Counted from the first letter of the stretch, positions 15,736 to 25,086 are shown. The stretch is DNA of 64,000 nucleotides from Mycolicibacterium peregrinum (GCF_002102345.1 NZ_LQPP01000074.1:1-64000); one strand, 5' to 3'. Translations and numbers: made by a program. Notes: generated from the letters alone by a model not told the origin.

Positions 15736-16817
15736 GTCGCCCCTAGTCCAGTCAGGATGGTTCTGAATTTCGTGGTGGTCTCGTCGACTTCGTCATCGGG
15801 ATCGGATTCGGCGACAATACCGCCGCCGGCGCTGGCGAGGGCCGTGTATCGATCCGCGGACAACACCGCACACCGGATCGACACCACCCAGCGTCCGTCG
15901 CCGCTGCTGTCGCACCAGCCCACGGCGCCGGCGTAGAACCCGCGATCGCCTTCCAGTTCGCTGATCAGTGCGGCGGCGCGGTCGGTAGGAACCCCGCCGA
16001 CCGCCGGGGTGGGGTGCAGTGCGAGCGCCAGATCGATTGCTGTGGTGCGCTTTTCGCGCAGCCGTCCGACTACGGGGGTGCTCAGGTGCCACAGTGCGTC
16101 GGTGCCGTGCAACTGTGGTTCCTCGGCGATCTGCAGGTCGACGCACAACGGCTCCAGCGCCTGGCGCATCACGTCGACCACCAGCTGATGCTCGTGACGG
16201 TTCTTCGCCGACGCCGCCAGCGCGGTCGCGTTGGCCGCGTCCACGGCAGGATCGGCCGAGCGAGGTGCCGACCCGGCGAACGGCTGGCAGATCACCGTCT
16301 CGCCCTCGCGCGCCACCAGCAATTCGGGGCTCGCGCCCACCAGAGCGGTGCCGGCGTTCGCGCCGCCCGCCGGAGACAGATCGGCCAGGTAGACCGTGGC
16401 GGCCGGGTCGGCGTCGGCCAGTCGGCGCAACACGGTCCGGACGTCCCATGCGGAATCGGCGGACAGGCGCAGCGAGCGGGCCAGCACCACCTTGTCGATC
16501 GGGATCTGCGGATCCCGCAGGCGCCGGATCGCCTCGGCCACCCGCTCGCGGTGCACCGATCCCGGGGGCAGGGTTTCGCGCTCCACCGCCGCCGGGGGCG
16601 GATTGACGGGCCAGTCGGGAAGCGCATCAGTGAACCGCACCGCATCGGGTTCATACAGGGCGGCTGGTGTGGCCGGATCGAATGGCAACGCGCCCAGCAC
16701 TATTGGTGTACCCGACCGCAGCGCGGCCTGGGCATCGGCGATATCGGCGAATCCGGTGCGTACGCCCTCGGCCAGGACAGCGCCGTTCGGCCCGGCCAAC
16801 ACGAATGACGGGTTCAC
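15732..16817 (-). CDS. entC: Isochorismate synthase family protein EntC
   Basis: A 361-residue chorismate-utilising enzyme. It shows IDKVVLARSLRL, LVGASPELLVAREGETVICQPFAGSAPRS, KNRHEHQLVVDVMRQ, LHPTPAVGGVP and DRGFYAGAVGWCDSSGDGRWVVSIR, which are the isochorismate/salicylate synthase blocks. It converts chorismate to isochorismate for menaquinone or salicylate routes. The GTG at 16817 is set by the GTGA overlap with the gpm2 stop; the frame stays open upstream within gpm2 only by chance. Confidence 0.93.
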   Translation of the reverse strand: MNPSFVLAGPNGAVLAEGVRTGFADIADAQAALRSGTPIVLGALPFDPATPAALYEPDAVRFTDALPDWPVNPPPAAVERETLPPGSVHRERVAEAIRRLRDPQIPIDKVVLARSLRLSADSAWDVRTVLRRLADADPAATVYLADLSPAGGANAGTALVGASPELLVAREGETVICQPFAGSAPRSADPAVDAANATALAASAKNRHEHQLVVDVMRQALEPLCVDLQIAEEPQLHGTDALWHLSTPVVGRLREKRTTAIDLALALHPTPAVGGVPTDRAAALISELEGDRGFYAGAVGWCDSSGDGRWVVSIRCAVLSADRYTALASAGGGIVAESDPDDEVDETTTKFRTILTGLGAT

Positions 16818-17425
16818 TGCGACAGGCACGGGTTGGGGTGGCCGGTCAGCCCGAGCGCGGTGATCTGACGCACGCCGTGCTCGAATCCGCAGACTGCCAG
16901 CGACGCCGGCACCATCGACAGCCGGATCCCTTCGGACACCGGTAGTTCCGCCCAACGGGTCAACATGGCACGGGAGAAATGCCCGTGCCCGACGAACACC
17001 ACGTCCCGGGTGGCCAGATGCTCCAGCGCCGTGGCGACCGCGCGGTCCGCACGGGCCGAAACCTGGTCGACACTCTCGCCGCCGGGACAGCCATGGGTCC
17101 ACACCAGCCAGTCGGGCACGCTCTCGCGGATCTCAGGTGTGGTCAGTCCCTCGTAGTCGCCGTAATCCCACTCGGACAGCTCGGGGTCGATCTCGTCGAC
17201 GTGCAGTCCGGCCAGTTCGGCGGTGTCGAGCGCGCGGCGCCGTGGGCTGCTGATCACCAGTGGCTCGGTCAACTGCAGCTCGGCGAGTGCCGGGCGGGCC
17301 AGCACGGCCTGCTCCCGTCCTGTTTCGGTCAGGTCCTGCTCGGTGCGGCCGGTGTGCCTGCCGGTGGCCGACCACTCGGTCTCGCCGTGGCGGAGCAGGA
17401 TCAGGCGGTGCAGGCGGTCGCTCAC
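16814..17425 (-). CDS. gpm2: Histidine phosphatase Gpm2 (Rv3214-type acid phosphatase)
   Basis: A 203-residue branch-2-like histidine phosphatase: LILLRHGETEWSATGRHTGRTE holds the phospho-histidine, VISSPRRRALDTAEL and VVFVGHGHFSRAML the other active-site residues. The M. tuberculosis protein, first named phosphoglycerate mutase 2, was later shown to act as a broad acid phosphatase. The GTG at 17425 (VSDRLHRL) gives the same length. It is first in the operon with entC and the GNAT gene. Confidence 0.93.
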   Translation of the reverse strand: MSDRLHRLILLRHGETEWSATGRHTGRTEQDLTETGREQAVLARPALAELQLTEPLVISSPRRRALDTAELAGLHVDEIDPELSEWDYGDYEGLTTPEIRESVPDWLVWTHGCPGGESVDQVSARADRAVATALEHLATRDVVFVGHGHFSRAMLTRWAELPVSEGIRLSMVPASLAVCGFEHGVRQITALGLTGHPNPCLSQ

Positions 17426-17483
17426 ACCGGCGATTCTGCCGCACGTTCCGGCAATGCCGCCGGGAGCGTGCTTGGATGAAGGT

Positions 17484-18281
17484 GTGACGCGAGTATTAGC
17501 GGTCGCCAATCAAAAGGGTGGGGTAGCCAAGACGACGACAGTGGCGTCGCTGGGTGCGGCGATGTCCGAGCAGGGTCGGCGGGTGCTGCTGGTCGATCTG
17601 GATCCGCAAGGCTGTCTGACGTTCTCATTGGGTCATGACCCGGACAAGCTGCCGGTGTCGGTACACGAGGTGTTGCTCGGCGACGTCGAGCCGGGGGCGG
17701 CGCTGGTCGAGACAGCCGAGGGCATGACGCTGCTGCCGGCCAACATCGATCTGGCCGGTTCAGAGGCCATGCTGCTGATGCGGGCCGGGCGGGAGTATGC
17801 GCTCAAGCGGGCTCTGGCCAAGGTTTCCGACGATTTCGACGTGGTGATCATCGACTGTCCGCCATCTCTGGGCGTGTTGACGCTCAACGGCCTGACGGCT
17901 GCGAACGAGGTGATCGTGCCGTTGCAGTGCGAGACGCTGGCGCACCGCGGCGTGGGCCAGTTCCTGCGCACGATCTCCGACGTGCAGCAGATCACCAATC
18001 CCGAGCTGGCGCTGCTCGGTGCGCTGCCGACGCTCTACGATTCGCGCACCACCCACAGCCGTGACGTGCTGTTGGACGTCGCCGACCGGTACGAACTGCC
18101 CGTGTTGGCGCCACCGATTCCCCGCACCGTGCGGTTCGCCGAGGCCAGCGCATCGGGATCCTCGGTACTGGCCGGCCGCAAGAGCAAGGGCGGGCTGGCC
18201 TACCGGGAGCTGGCCCAGGCCCTGCTCAAACACTGGAAGTCCGGCAAGAAGCTGCCGACCTTCGCACCCGAGGTGGTGTAG
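17484..18281 (+). CDS. ParA/Soj-like ATPase (Rv3213c counterpart)
   Basis: A 265-residue deviant Walker A ATPase: ANQKGGVAKTTTVASLG (Lys11 signature, Lys16), LLVDLDPQGCLTFSLG, VIIDCPPSLGVLTLNGL and VPLQCETLAHRGVGQFL. There is no ParB gene nearby, so it is an orphan, probably moving or placing some cellular cargo. The GTG at 17484 matches the M. tuberculosis length. It is divergent from gpm2, 58 bp apart. Confidence 0.92.
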   Translation: MTRVLAVANQKGGVAKTTTVASLGAAMSEQGRRVLLVDLDPQGCLTFSLGHDPDKLPVSVHEVLLGDVEPGAALVETAEGMTLLPANIDLAGSEAMLLMRAGREYALKRALAKVSDDFDVVIIDCPPSLGVLTLNGLTAANEVIVPLQCETLAHRGVGQFLRTISDVQQITNPELALLGALPTLYDSRTTHSRDVLLDVADRYELPVLAPPIPRTVRFAEASASGSSVLAGRKSKGGLAYRELAQALLKHWKSGKKLPTFAPEVV

Positions 18282-18466
18282 GGAGCAGTCCCATGGACAG
18301 GCCAGGTTGCCGAGGCGCGCACAGCGGAGTTGCTCTGCGGAGCAGGCAGGCCTGTCGCCGGGGTCGCCGCATTCCGACTGGAGGCGCCGGTCAGCAACGG
18401 GCGGGCGGGTGAACAGTGCCTTTTCCGGTGGCAGGGGGTCGCCGGAGCGACGAGAGGACGATCTCC

Positions 18467-19168
18467 ATGGCTTCGGTGTTACGGTCCGCGACGGCCACCG
18501 ATCAGGGCCCGGTGCGGCAGAGCAATCAGGATTCGCTGCTCGCCGACGGCATTCTGTACGCGGTGGCCGACGGTTTCGGGCCCGAAGGTGACCACGCCAG
18601 CCGGATCGCAGTGGAAGCGCTTGCCGCCGGTTTCACCGCCGCACCCGACCGCGACGGCCTGATCGGGGCGGTCCAGCAGGCCAACGAGCAGGTCTTCGCA
18701 CATGTCAGCGCATCGGGAACCAGTTCGGGCGCCACCCTGACCGTGGTGGCCATCTTCGGCGACGAGCAGGGCGGGCCACTGGCCATCAACATCGGGGATT
18801 CGCCGCTCAACCTGATTCGGGAGGGCGCCATGAGTCAGCTGACCAATGATCACAGTGTCTCCGGGGAGCTGGTGCGGGCCGGTGAGATCACCCGCGAAGA
18901 GGCCCGCTTCCACCCGCACCGTCATCTGCTGACCCGGGCGCTGGGTATCGGCCCCGTCATCCGGCCCGATCTGTTCGATCTGGAGTGCCGTCCGGGTGAC
19001 CGGTTGTTGATCAGCAGTGACGGATTGTTCGCCGGTGCGGATGATGTAGACATCGTCGACGCGGCCGCGGCGGACGACCCCGAGGTCGTTGCGCAGCGGC
19101 TGGTCCAGGTCGCCAACGACGCCGGCGGCAGCGACAACACGACGGTGATCGTGATCGATATCGGCTGA
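18467..19168 (+). CDS. PP2C-family serine/threonine phosphatase
   Basis: A 233-residue PPM phosphatase domain on its own. Metal-site motifs are DQGPVRQSNQD, VADGFGPEGDHASRIAVEAL (the usual DGMGG is DGFGP), GATLTVVAIFG, NIGDSPLNL, RLLISSDGLF and SDNTTVIVIDI. It has no membrane segment. I do not recall this gene at this place in M. tuberculosis, and no kinase gene lies near. The ATG at 18467 follows GAGAGGA. The 185 bp between it and the ParA-like gene show no other feature. Confidence 0.85.
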   Translation: MASVLRSATATDQGPVRQSNQDSLLADGILYAVADGFGPEGDHASRIAVEALAAGFTAAPDRDGLIGAVQQANEQVFAHVSASGTSSGATLTVVAIFGDEQGGPLAINIGDSPLNLIREGAMSQLTNDHSVSGELVRAGEITREEARFHPHRHLLTRALGIGPVIRPDLFDLECRPGDRLLISSDGLFAGADDVDIVDAAAADDPEVVAQRLVQVANDAGGSDNTTVIVIDIG

Positions 19169-19182
19169 GCCGGACGCCCGGA

Positions 19183-20409
19183 TCAGTTCGCGCCGAGGGC
19201 CACCAGTTGCGTGCCGCGCTGTTCGAGCACGGTGTCGCCGGCCGCCACCGGCACCACCGGCGACACGCTGGGGGTACGCGGCAGTGCGATGTGGCGCTGG
19301 CCGGCACCGGTCTCCTGATCGAAGACGTCGTAACCGTCGCTGACCGGAACCAACAACCGACCGGCCATCACCGTGGCGGGGCCGACGGGAAGGTGCGGAC
19401 CCGACGGGGTGACGGTGAACTTGTACTGAAGGCCGGAGCCTCCGTTGGTGCCGAACACCAGGACCGAGTCGCCGGTCCACCAGGTGATCAGGTCCCCGGC
19501 CCGGGTGGGCGTCGACTGCGGCGCCGCCGGCTTGGCCAGCGGCAGGCTGGCAAGCGTCTTTCCGGTCTCGTCGATGACGTTGACCATCGGCCTCGGTGTG
19601 GGCAGGTACACCGCGGTCGTGGTGCCGGACACCGCGATCACCTTGGCTCCAGACTCATCGGTGATGTCCTGCAGTTCGACGTAGCGCACCTCGGGAGTGT
19701 CTTCTTCGTCGGCCGGGCGCAGCAGCGTCAAGCGGATGAACTTGCTCTTCGGGCACGATTCCAGCACCGACACTGCCGAGGAACTCGCAGCTGCCGACAG
19801 CTGGCGGCATACCGGTGATGCCGGCACGTCGGGCTTGATGCGGGCGTCCAGCGTACCGTAGGACAGCATCCGGACCATGTCCGAGCGCCACAGCTCAAGG
19901 CGGCTGTCCCCGGCCGAGAGCACCGTGGAGCCATCGGACGACAGCTTGACCTCGGGGTCGGCATAGGCGGTGCGGGCCGGCCCGCGCCTGCCGGTCTTAC
20001 CGTCAACGGTGCTGACCTGTCCGCAGCCGCGAGCATCGGGATACACCGCAACCGCGTACTGGTACACCGCCGTCGCACCGCACAGTTCGCGGTCGCGGGC
20101 ATAGCTCCACAGCACGGCGCCACTGACGGGGTCACGGCCCGCGACGGTGGACCCCTCGGCGGTCACCACCGAGCCGCCGGCGAGCACGGGCTCGGTGGTC
20201 CGGGGGCTGTCGGCGGTCCACAACTGTTGCAGGCCCGCCGGTACCTCGCGGGCCGGCGTCAGGTAGGGGACGGGTGCTGCAGCGGGCCTGCTGATGGTGG
20301 CCCGGGCGTCACTCGTCCACCAGATCAGGCCGGCCGCCAGCGCGACGATCGCGACGATTGCCGCCGCGGCGGCCATGTCGCCGCGGGTGCGGCGTTCGGG
20401 TTTGACCAC
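19183..20409 (-). CDS. Membrane-anchored beta-propeller protein (Rv3212 counterpart)
   Basis: A 408-residue protein with one membrane segment at about residues 11-33 and a long extracytoplasmic part. Repeated blocks such as GGSVVTAEGSTVAGRDPVSGAVLWSY, DLITWWTGDSVLVFG and AGRLLVPVSDGYDVFDQETG are PQQ-propeller-like. Cysteines at LCGAT, GCGQ, VCRQ and SCPKS could form disulfides. No enzymatic motif is seen. It follows rhlE by 27 bp on the same strand, so the two are probably cotranscribed. Confidence 0.82.
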   Translation of the reverse strand: MVKPERRTRGDMAAAAAIVAIVALAAGLIWWTSDARATISRPAAAPVPYLTPAREVPAGLQQLWTADSPRTTEPVLAGGSVVTAEGSTVAGRDPVSGAVLWSYARDRELCGATAVYQYAVAVYPDARGCGQVSTVDGKTGRRGPARTAYADPEVKLSSDGSTVLSAGDSRLELWRSDMVRMLSYGTLDARIKPDVPASPVCRQLSAAASSSAVSVLESCPKSKFIRLTLLRPADEEDTPEVRYVELQDITDESGAKVIAVSGTTTAVYLPTPRPMVNVIDETGKTLASLPLAKPAAPQSTPTRAGDLITWWTGDSVLVFGTNGGSGLQYKFTVTPSGPHLPVGPATVMAGRLLVPVSDGYDVFDQETGAGQRHIALPRTPSVSPVVPVAAGDTVLEQRGTQLVALGAN

Positions 20410-20436
20410 TGACCGGTCTTGTCTGGCGTGCGCCGG

Positions 20437-21942
20437 TCAGCCGGCCGTGGCGGTCTCGGTCTTCCGGGGGCGGCGCCTGCGTCGACGTCGTCCGGCGGAC
20501 GACGCCTCGCCGGTGGTGTCCTCCGACACGGTGACCGGTGCAGCATCGGCGCCCTCGGCTGCCGGAGCGGTGCCTTCGGGATGCCCGGTGGCCGCCTCGC
20601 CGCCGCGGGTGCGGCGCCGGGTGCGGGTCCGGGTCTTGGCCGGTCGACCCTCGGAGTCGGCCGAGGAGATGCGCTTCTCGTCGGGACTGCGCTTGGCCTT
20701 GGCCTTGGCCTTGACGGGCTCGCCGATGGTGCCCGTGGCGTCGGTCGGGATGCCGAGCTCTTCGTAGATATGCGGTGAGCTGGAATAGGTTTCGGCCGGA
20801 TCGGGGCAGTTCAGGCTCAGCGCCTTGTCGATCATTTCCCAGCGGCCCAGTTCGTCCCAGTCGACCAGGGTGATGGCGACACCGGTCTTACCGGCGCGGC
20901 CGGTGCGTCCGATGCGGTGCACGTAGGCCTGTTCGTCCTCGGGGCACTGGTAGTTGATGACGTGCGTGACGTCGTCGATGTCGATACCGCGCGCGGCGAC
21001 GTCCGTCGCGACCAGCACATCCACGGCGCCGCTGCGGAACGACTTCAGAGCCTTCTCGCGGGCGCCCTGGCCGAGGTCGCCGTGCACGGCGTCGACCTTG
21101 AACCCGCGCTCGGCGAGCTCGTCGGACACCTTCTGTGCGGTGCGCTTGGTGCGGGTGAAGATCATCGTGGCGCCGCGGCCCTCGGCCTGCAGGATCCGGC
21201 TCACCAGCTCGGACTTGTCCAGAGCGTGGGCCCGGTAGGCGAACTGCTCGGTGGTGTCGTGGGTGGCCGCGGAGTGCGGGGCCTCGGCCCGGATGTGGGT
21301 CGGCTGGTTCATGAACGTGCGAGCCAGCGTGATGATCGGGTCGGGCATGGTCGCCGAGAACAGCATCGACTGGCGATCGTCCGGGGTCAGCCGCAGGATG
21401 CGCTCGATGTCGGGCAGGAAGCCCAGGTCCAGCATCTCGTCGGCCTCGTCGAGCACCAGCACGGACAGTCCGCCCAGCTGAAGGTGCCCCTGCTGGGCCA
21501 GATCGAGCAGGCGGCCCGGGGTGCCGACGACGACGTCGACGCCCTTGCGCAGCGCCTCGATCTGAGGCTCGTAGGGACGGCCGCCGTAGATCGAGGTCAC
21601 GGAGAATTTGCGATCGCCTGTCGTGACGTACTTCGCCGCTCCGGCGAGGTCGCCATAGACCTGAATGCAGAGCTCACGGGTGGGCACGACGATCAGGGCA
21701 CGGGGGGTGCCGTTGAGCGGGCGGGCCTCGTCGGTGGAGATGCGATGCAGCAGCGGGATACCGAAGGCATAGGTCTTGCCCATGCCGGTGCGGGCCTGAC
21801 CGATCAGGTCGTCGCCGGCAAGCGCGAGCGGGAGGGTCAGTTCCTGGATGGCAAAGGGGTGTTCGATACCGGTCTCACGGAGGGCGCGGACGATTTCGTC
21901 GCGGACGCCGAGCTCGGCAAATGTCTTATTTACATGGGTCAT
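20437..21942 (-). CDS. rhlE: DEAD-box RNA helicase RhlE
   Basis: A 501-residue DEAD-box helicase: Q motif FAIQELTLPLAL, ARTGMGKT (motif I), PTRELCIQV, VLDEADEML (motif II), SATMPD (motif III), VATDVAARGIDID and HRIGRTGRAGK (motif VI). A C-terminal basic and Ala-rich tail ends RRRRRRPRKTETATAG. It remodels RNA, for example in ribosome assembly or decay. The ATG at 21942 (MTHVNKTF) is chosen because the family core starts directly after it; earlier in-frame ATGs lack a meaningful sequence. A promoter about 220 nt upstream implies a long leader. Confidence 0.93.
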   Translation of the reverse strand: MTHVNKTFAELGVRDEIVRALRETGIEHPFAIQELTLPLALAGDDLIGQARTGMGKTYAFGIPLLHRISTDEARPLNGTPRALIVVPTRELCIQVYGDLAGAAKYVTTGDRKFSVTSIYGGRPYEPQIEALRKGVDVVVGTPGRLLDLAQQGHLQLGGLSVLVLDEADEMLDLGFLPDIERILRLTPDDRQSMLFSATMPDPIITLARTFMNQPTHIRAEAPHSAATHDTTEQFAYRAHALDKSELVSRILQAEGRGATMIFTRTKRTAQKVSDELAERGFKVDAVHGDLGQGAREKALKSFRSGAVDVLVATDVAARGIDIDDVTHVINYQCPEDEQAYVHRIGRTGRAGKTGVAITLVDWDELGRWEMIDKALSLNCPDPAETYSSSPHIYEELGIPTDATGTIGEPVKAKAKAKRSPDEKRISSADSEGRPAKTRTRTRRRTRGGEAATGHPEGTAPAAEGADAAPVTVSEDTTGEASSAGRRRRRRRPRKTETATAG

Positions 21943-22166
21943 GGTTGGAAGAGGTGGCCTTTCACTGTCAAACCTCACGGGCATCCAGCGCACACGGAGT
22001 TTTGACGATGAAACAACGGTCGGGTTCACCCGGATACGGGTCGTATCCATCGGCGCTGCCGATCCGCTGGGCCCAGCTCTACAGGGCGGGCCAACTGCGT
22101 GCACGCACATTTCCTGGTAGCGGTTCGGGCGCTGAAACAGTCGGCTCGAAGCCGTTACCGTCTGCC

Positions 22167-22172
22167 ATTGTA
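22167..22172 (-). promoter_or_regulatory. -10 element TACAAT for rhlE
   Basis: The minus strand reads TTGACA-N14-TACAAT. The -10 is excellent; the TTGACA spacing is short, while TCGGTT lies at the normal 17. Transcription would start near 22160 and leave a leader of about 218 nt before the rhlE ATG. No other gene is visible in this 299-bp divergent gap. Confidence 0.5.
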
Positions 22173-22228
22173 GCTGGTCGCGCGATGTCAACCGATTTGC
22201 CAGCCGATCCCGGTCTCCCGACGGCGTC

Positions 22229-22234
22229 TAGAGT
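22229..22234 (+). promoter_or_regulatory. -10 hexamer TAGAGT, leaderless start of the ferritin-like gene
   Basis: TAGAGT is followed by TGGCGTC and then the ATG at 22242. There is no Shine-Dalgarno, so a leaderless mRNA is likely. Confidence 0.5.
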
Positions 22235-22241
22235 TGGCGTC

Positions 22242-22940
22242 ATGAATTCGCCTCAGCCTGCCGCGGAACGGATCGCAGAACCGGTCGATTCGGGCGTGAC
22301 GGCGGATCATCCCGGGGTCAACGAGTTGTTCGCGGTGCTGGCCTACGGTGAGGTCGCGGCGTTCTACCGGCTCACCGAAGAGGCGCGGATGGCGCCGAAC
22401 CTGCGCGGCCGGATCAACATGGCGAGCATGGCCGCTGCGGAGATGGGTCACTACGAGTTGCTTCGGGATGCGTTGGAGCACAGGGGAGTTGACGTCGTTT
22501 CAGCGATGACAAAGTACGCCTCGGTGTTGGAGAACTACCACCGGATGACCACCCCAAGCACCTGGCTGGAGGCGTTGGTCAAGACCTACATCGGTGATGC
22601 GCTGGCCGCGGATTTCTACCTGGAGATCGCTGACGCGTTGCCCGAACAGGTAGCCAAGGTGGTGCGCGCGGTGCTGTCCGAAACCGGGCATTCGCAGTTC
22701 GTGGTCGCCGAGGTGCGCGCGGCGGTGACTGCCAGCGATCGCCAGCGGCACCGACTCGCGCTGTGGGCGCGTCGACTGCTCGGTGAGGCTGTCACCCAGG
22801 CGCAGTTCGTGCTGGCCGATCACGACGAACTGGTCGACCTGGTGATGTCCAGCGGCGAGGGCCTGACCCAGCTGGCCGAGTTCTTCGGCAGGCTGCAGAA
22901 CACCCACCAGTCCCGGATGCAGGAACTGGGCCTGGCGTAG
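22242..22940 (+). CDS. Ferritin-like fold protein (Rv3210c counterpart)
   Basis: A 232-residue helical protein of the ferritin-like/MiaE-like superfamily. Likely di-metal ligands are a Glu in YGEVAAFYRL, the ExxH motif EMGH (AAAEMGHYELL) and a second ExxH, ETGH (LSETGHSQFV). Members include tRNA hydroxylases, but function here is unproven. The ATG at 22242 (MNSPQPAAER) gives the same length as Rv3210c; longer forms from upstream starts lack support. Confidence 0.83.
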   Translation: MNSPQPAAERIAEPVDSGVTADHPGVNELFAVLAYGEVAAFYRLTEEARMAPNLRGRINMASMAAAEMGHYELLRDALEHRGVDVVSAMTKYASVLENYHRMTTPSTWLEALVKTYIGDALAADFYLEIADALPEQVAKVVRAVLSETGHSQFVVAEVRAAVTASDRQRHRLALWARRLLGEAVTQAQFVLADHDELVDLVMSSGEGLTQLAEFFGRLQNTHQSRMQELGLA

Positions 22941-22979
22941 ATATCCGCCAGACCCAGTCGCCGCTGAGAGGTTCTGTCT

Positions 22980-23756
22980 CTACTGCGTGCAGGTGGTGAT
23001 CATCGTGTTGTTGTTCTGCGCCATGATCACGCCGCCCGCCGCGTCGGTGATCGAGCAGTTGAGCTGACCCGCGACGCTGGTCGCGGTCACCGACTTGAGC
23101 GTGACGCCGGGGTTGAGCACCACGGTCTTGGCCCACGGCAGGGCAACGTTGATGTCGGTCTGCAGGGCGCCCTGCGCGTCGGTGTAGACGATGGTCACCA
23201 GGTCGATGAGCTGCCGGTTGCCGGTCACCCGGTAGGTGATGGTGTTCGGACTCACCGCGGCTGCGGGCGGGGCCGCCTCAACCGGCGGGGCGACGGGCGC
23301 AGGCGCCGCGGTGGCGCTGGGCGACGGCGTCACCGTGGTCACGGTTTCGGGGGAGAGCGGCGCCGTCGGTGCTGCGCGCGGCGGGACCGGCTTGGAGGTG
23401 GCGTCCTGTGCCGGTTGGGTGGTCTGTGTCGGCTGGGCAGCCGGTGAGGTCAGGGTGGCCGACACCGAACCGCTGTCGCCGCCGCCCAGGATCACCACGG
23501 TGCAGATCACGGCGACCAGCAGGACCGCGCCGGCCACGACGGCCACCCAGATCCAGCGCCGGTCGATGGGCTCCTCGTAAAACGTGACCTCGTCGTCATA
23601 GTCCGCGTCGTAGTTGTCGTAATCGACCGGGTAGTCCGACTCTGGGCTGTAGTTGTAGCCGTCGGAGGTGCGGCCGGAGTAGCCGTCGGGCTCGTACGGG
23701 TGATCCCCGAAGCGCTCGGTGGCGGTGGTGTCATACGGCGAATAGTGCCTGGTCAT
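22980..23756 (-). CDS. MmpS-like membrane protein with Pro/Thr-rich linker (Rv3209 counterpart)
   Basis: A 258-residue protein. Residues 1-65 are acidic and tyrosine-rich (YDNYDADYDDEVTFYEE) and cytoplasmic. A membrane helix spans about 68-91. A Pro/Ala/Thr-rich linker follows to about 170, then a C-terminal MmpS-type domain (TITYRVTGNRQLIDLVTIVYTDAQG) with a cysteine pair (LNCSIT and ITTC). MmpS proteins assist MmpL lipid exporters, but no mmpL gene lies near. Transcribed alone. Confidence 0.82.
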   Translation of the reverse strand: MTRHYSPYDTTATERFGDHPYEPDGYSGRTSDGYNYSPESDYPVDYDNYDADYDDEVTFYEEPIDRRWIWVAVVAGAVLLVAVICTVVILGGGDSGSVSATLTSPAAQPTQTTQPAQDATSKPVPPRAAPTAPLSPETVTTVTPSPSATAAPAPVAPPVEAAPPAAAVSPNTITYRVTGNRQLIDLVTIVYTDAQGALQTDINVALPWAKTVVLNPGVTLKSVTATSVAGQLNCSITDAAGGVIMAQNNNTMITTCTQ

Positions 23757-23987
23757 GCGGCTGTCCCAGTCGTCTCGTCCAATATCGAAACTGATGCTAT
23801 CGAGACGGATGTGACAGATGAGGTTGAGCTCGGTGCGTGTCGGTCACGGTCCGGACTCGGTTCGGTATCTGTGTTTCGCGCACGGCGTACCTCCGGTCCA
23901 GCCCCGCTCGCGGCAGGCTGGTCCGCCCGTCCACTAGCCTGCTCAGGGAAGTCGACAAACGTTGTGAGAAAGAAAGAAGGGTCCAGC

Positions 23988-24227
23988 GTGGAGGTCAAGA
24001 TCGGTGTCACGGACAGCCCGCGCGAGCTCACCTTCAACAGCGCGCAGACACCCACCGAGGTGGAGCAGCAGGTCACCGACGCACTCGCCAAGGATTCGGG
24101 TGTGCTGGCGTTGACCGATGAGAAGGGACGGCGATTCCTGGTGCAGAACAGCCGGATCGCCTATGTGGAGATCGGCGCCGCCGACGTGCGTCGGGTCGGT
24201 TTCGGCGTGGGGGCGGAATCCGCCTGA
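23988..24227 (+). CDS. DUF3107 protein TB9.4
   Basis: A 79-residue protein matching M. tuberculosis TB9.4 (Rv3208A): it begins VEVKIGVTDSPRELTFNSAQ and has the conserved RRFLVQNSRIAYVEIGAADVRRVGFG. Function unknown; members of the family are short ATP-binding-like or regulatory proteins near TetR genes. The GTG at 23988 follows GAAGG by 8 nt. It converges on the TetR gene with a 3-bp gap between stops. Confidence 0.9.
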   Translation: MEVKIGVTDSPRELTFNSAQTPTEVEQQVTDALAKDSGVLALTDEKGRRFLVQNSRIAYVEIGAADVRRVGFGVGAESA

Positions 24228-24230
24228 GTT

Positions 24231-24887
24231 CTACGACCGTGTGAGCGGCACGTGTGACAGTCCGCCCCAGGCGAACTGCACCGTGCCGTCCACGGCGGTA
24301 TTCCGGTCGATCGGCCGTTCATTGGTCAGCCAGTACCGCGCCGAGTCGACGCTGATGGCCACCAGTCCGACCGCGATCATCCTGGCGCGGTGCGCCTCCA
24401 AGCCCGAATCGCGGCTGATCAGATCGAACACCGCATCGGTGCAGGCCTCGGTCGCCACCTTCACCTGAGCCGCCACCTGCGGCTCGCTGACGTAGTCATT
24501 CTCGAAAATCAGCCGGTATCCCTGGCTGTCGTGCTCGATGAAATCGAAGAACGCCTCGACCGCGGCGCGCAGCCGCTGCCGGTTGTCGGTCGTGGTGCGC
24601 AGGGCCTGGCGCACGCCGGACACCAGGTTGTCGACATGGCGCTGCAGCACTGCCAGATAGAGCTCGAGCTTCGACGAGAAGTGTTGATACAGAACGGGTT
24701 TGCTCACGCCTGCGCGTTCGGCGATCTCGTCCATCCCCGCCGCGTGGTATCCGCGTTCGACGAACACCTCGCTGGCGGCTGCCAACAGCTGTCCGCGCCG
24801 CTCGTCACGAGGCAGGCGGTTGCCGCGCCGACCACCGGTCGCAGGCTTGTCGCCTCTCCTCTCGGCGGTGTTGGCGAGATCGCTCAT
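24231..24887 (-). CDS. TetR-family transcriptional regulator (Rv3208 counterpart)
   Basis: A 218-residue TetR protein. The HTH is RRGQLLAAASEVFVERGYHAAGMDEIAERAGVSKPVLYQHFSSKLELYLAVL at about residues 29-80, followed by an all-helical ligand domain with RYWLTNERP near the end. The ATG at 24887 (MSDLANTAE) has GAGGA before it on the minus strand. Its target is unknown. Confidence 0.9.
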   Translation of the reverse strand: MSDLANTAERRGDKPATGGRRGNRLPRDERRGQLLAAASEVFVERGYHAAGMDEIAERAGVSKPVLYQHFSSKLELYLAVLQRHVDNLVSGVRQALRTTTDNRQRLRAAVEAFFDFIEHDSQGYRLIFENDYVSEPQVAAQVKVATEACTDAVFDLISRDSGLEAHRARMIAVGLVAISVDSARYWLTNERPIDRNTAVDGTVQFAWGGLSHVPLTRS

Positions 24888-25086
24888 CAGGTCCTCAATC
24901 TGTATTGCTCTGGCGCACTTGGACATGTTCATCCGAGCCGCTGATCGCACCGACACTACTACCGTGACGCGCCACTGCCGTCGCGCGGGCGACGTGAAAC
25001 GGCATGGATTTCGAAATGACACCGGCGAGGTCACGGCATAGCTGCGCTCCGAACCGATCCACAGGACTCTGTGCCATTCTGGTCCG

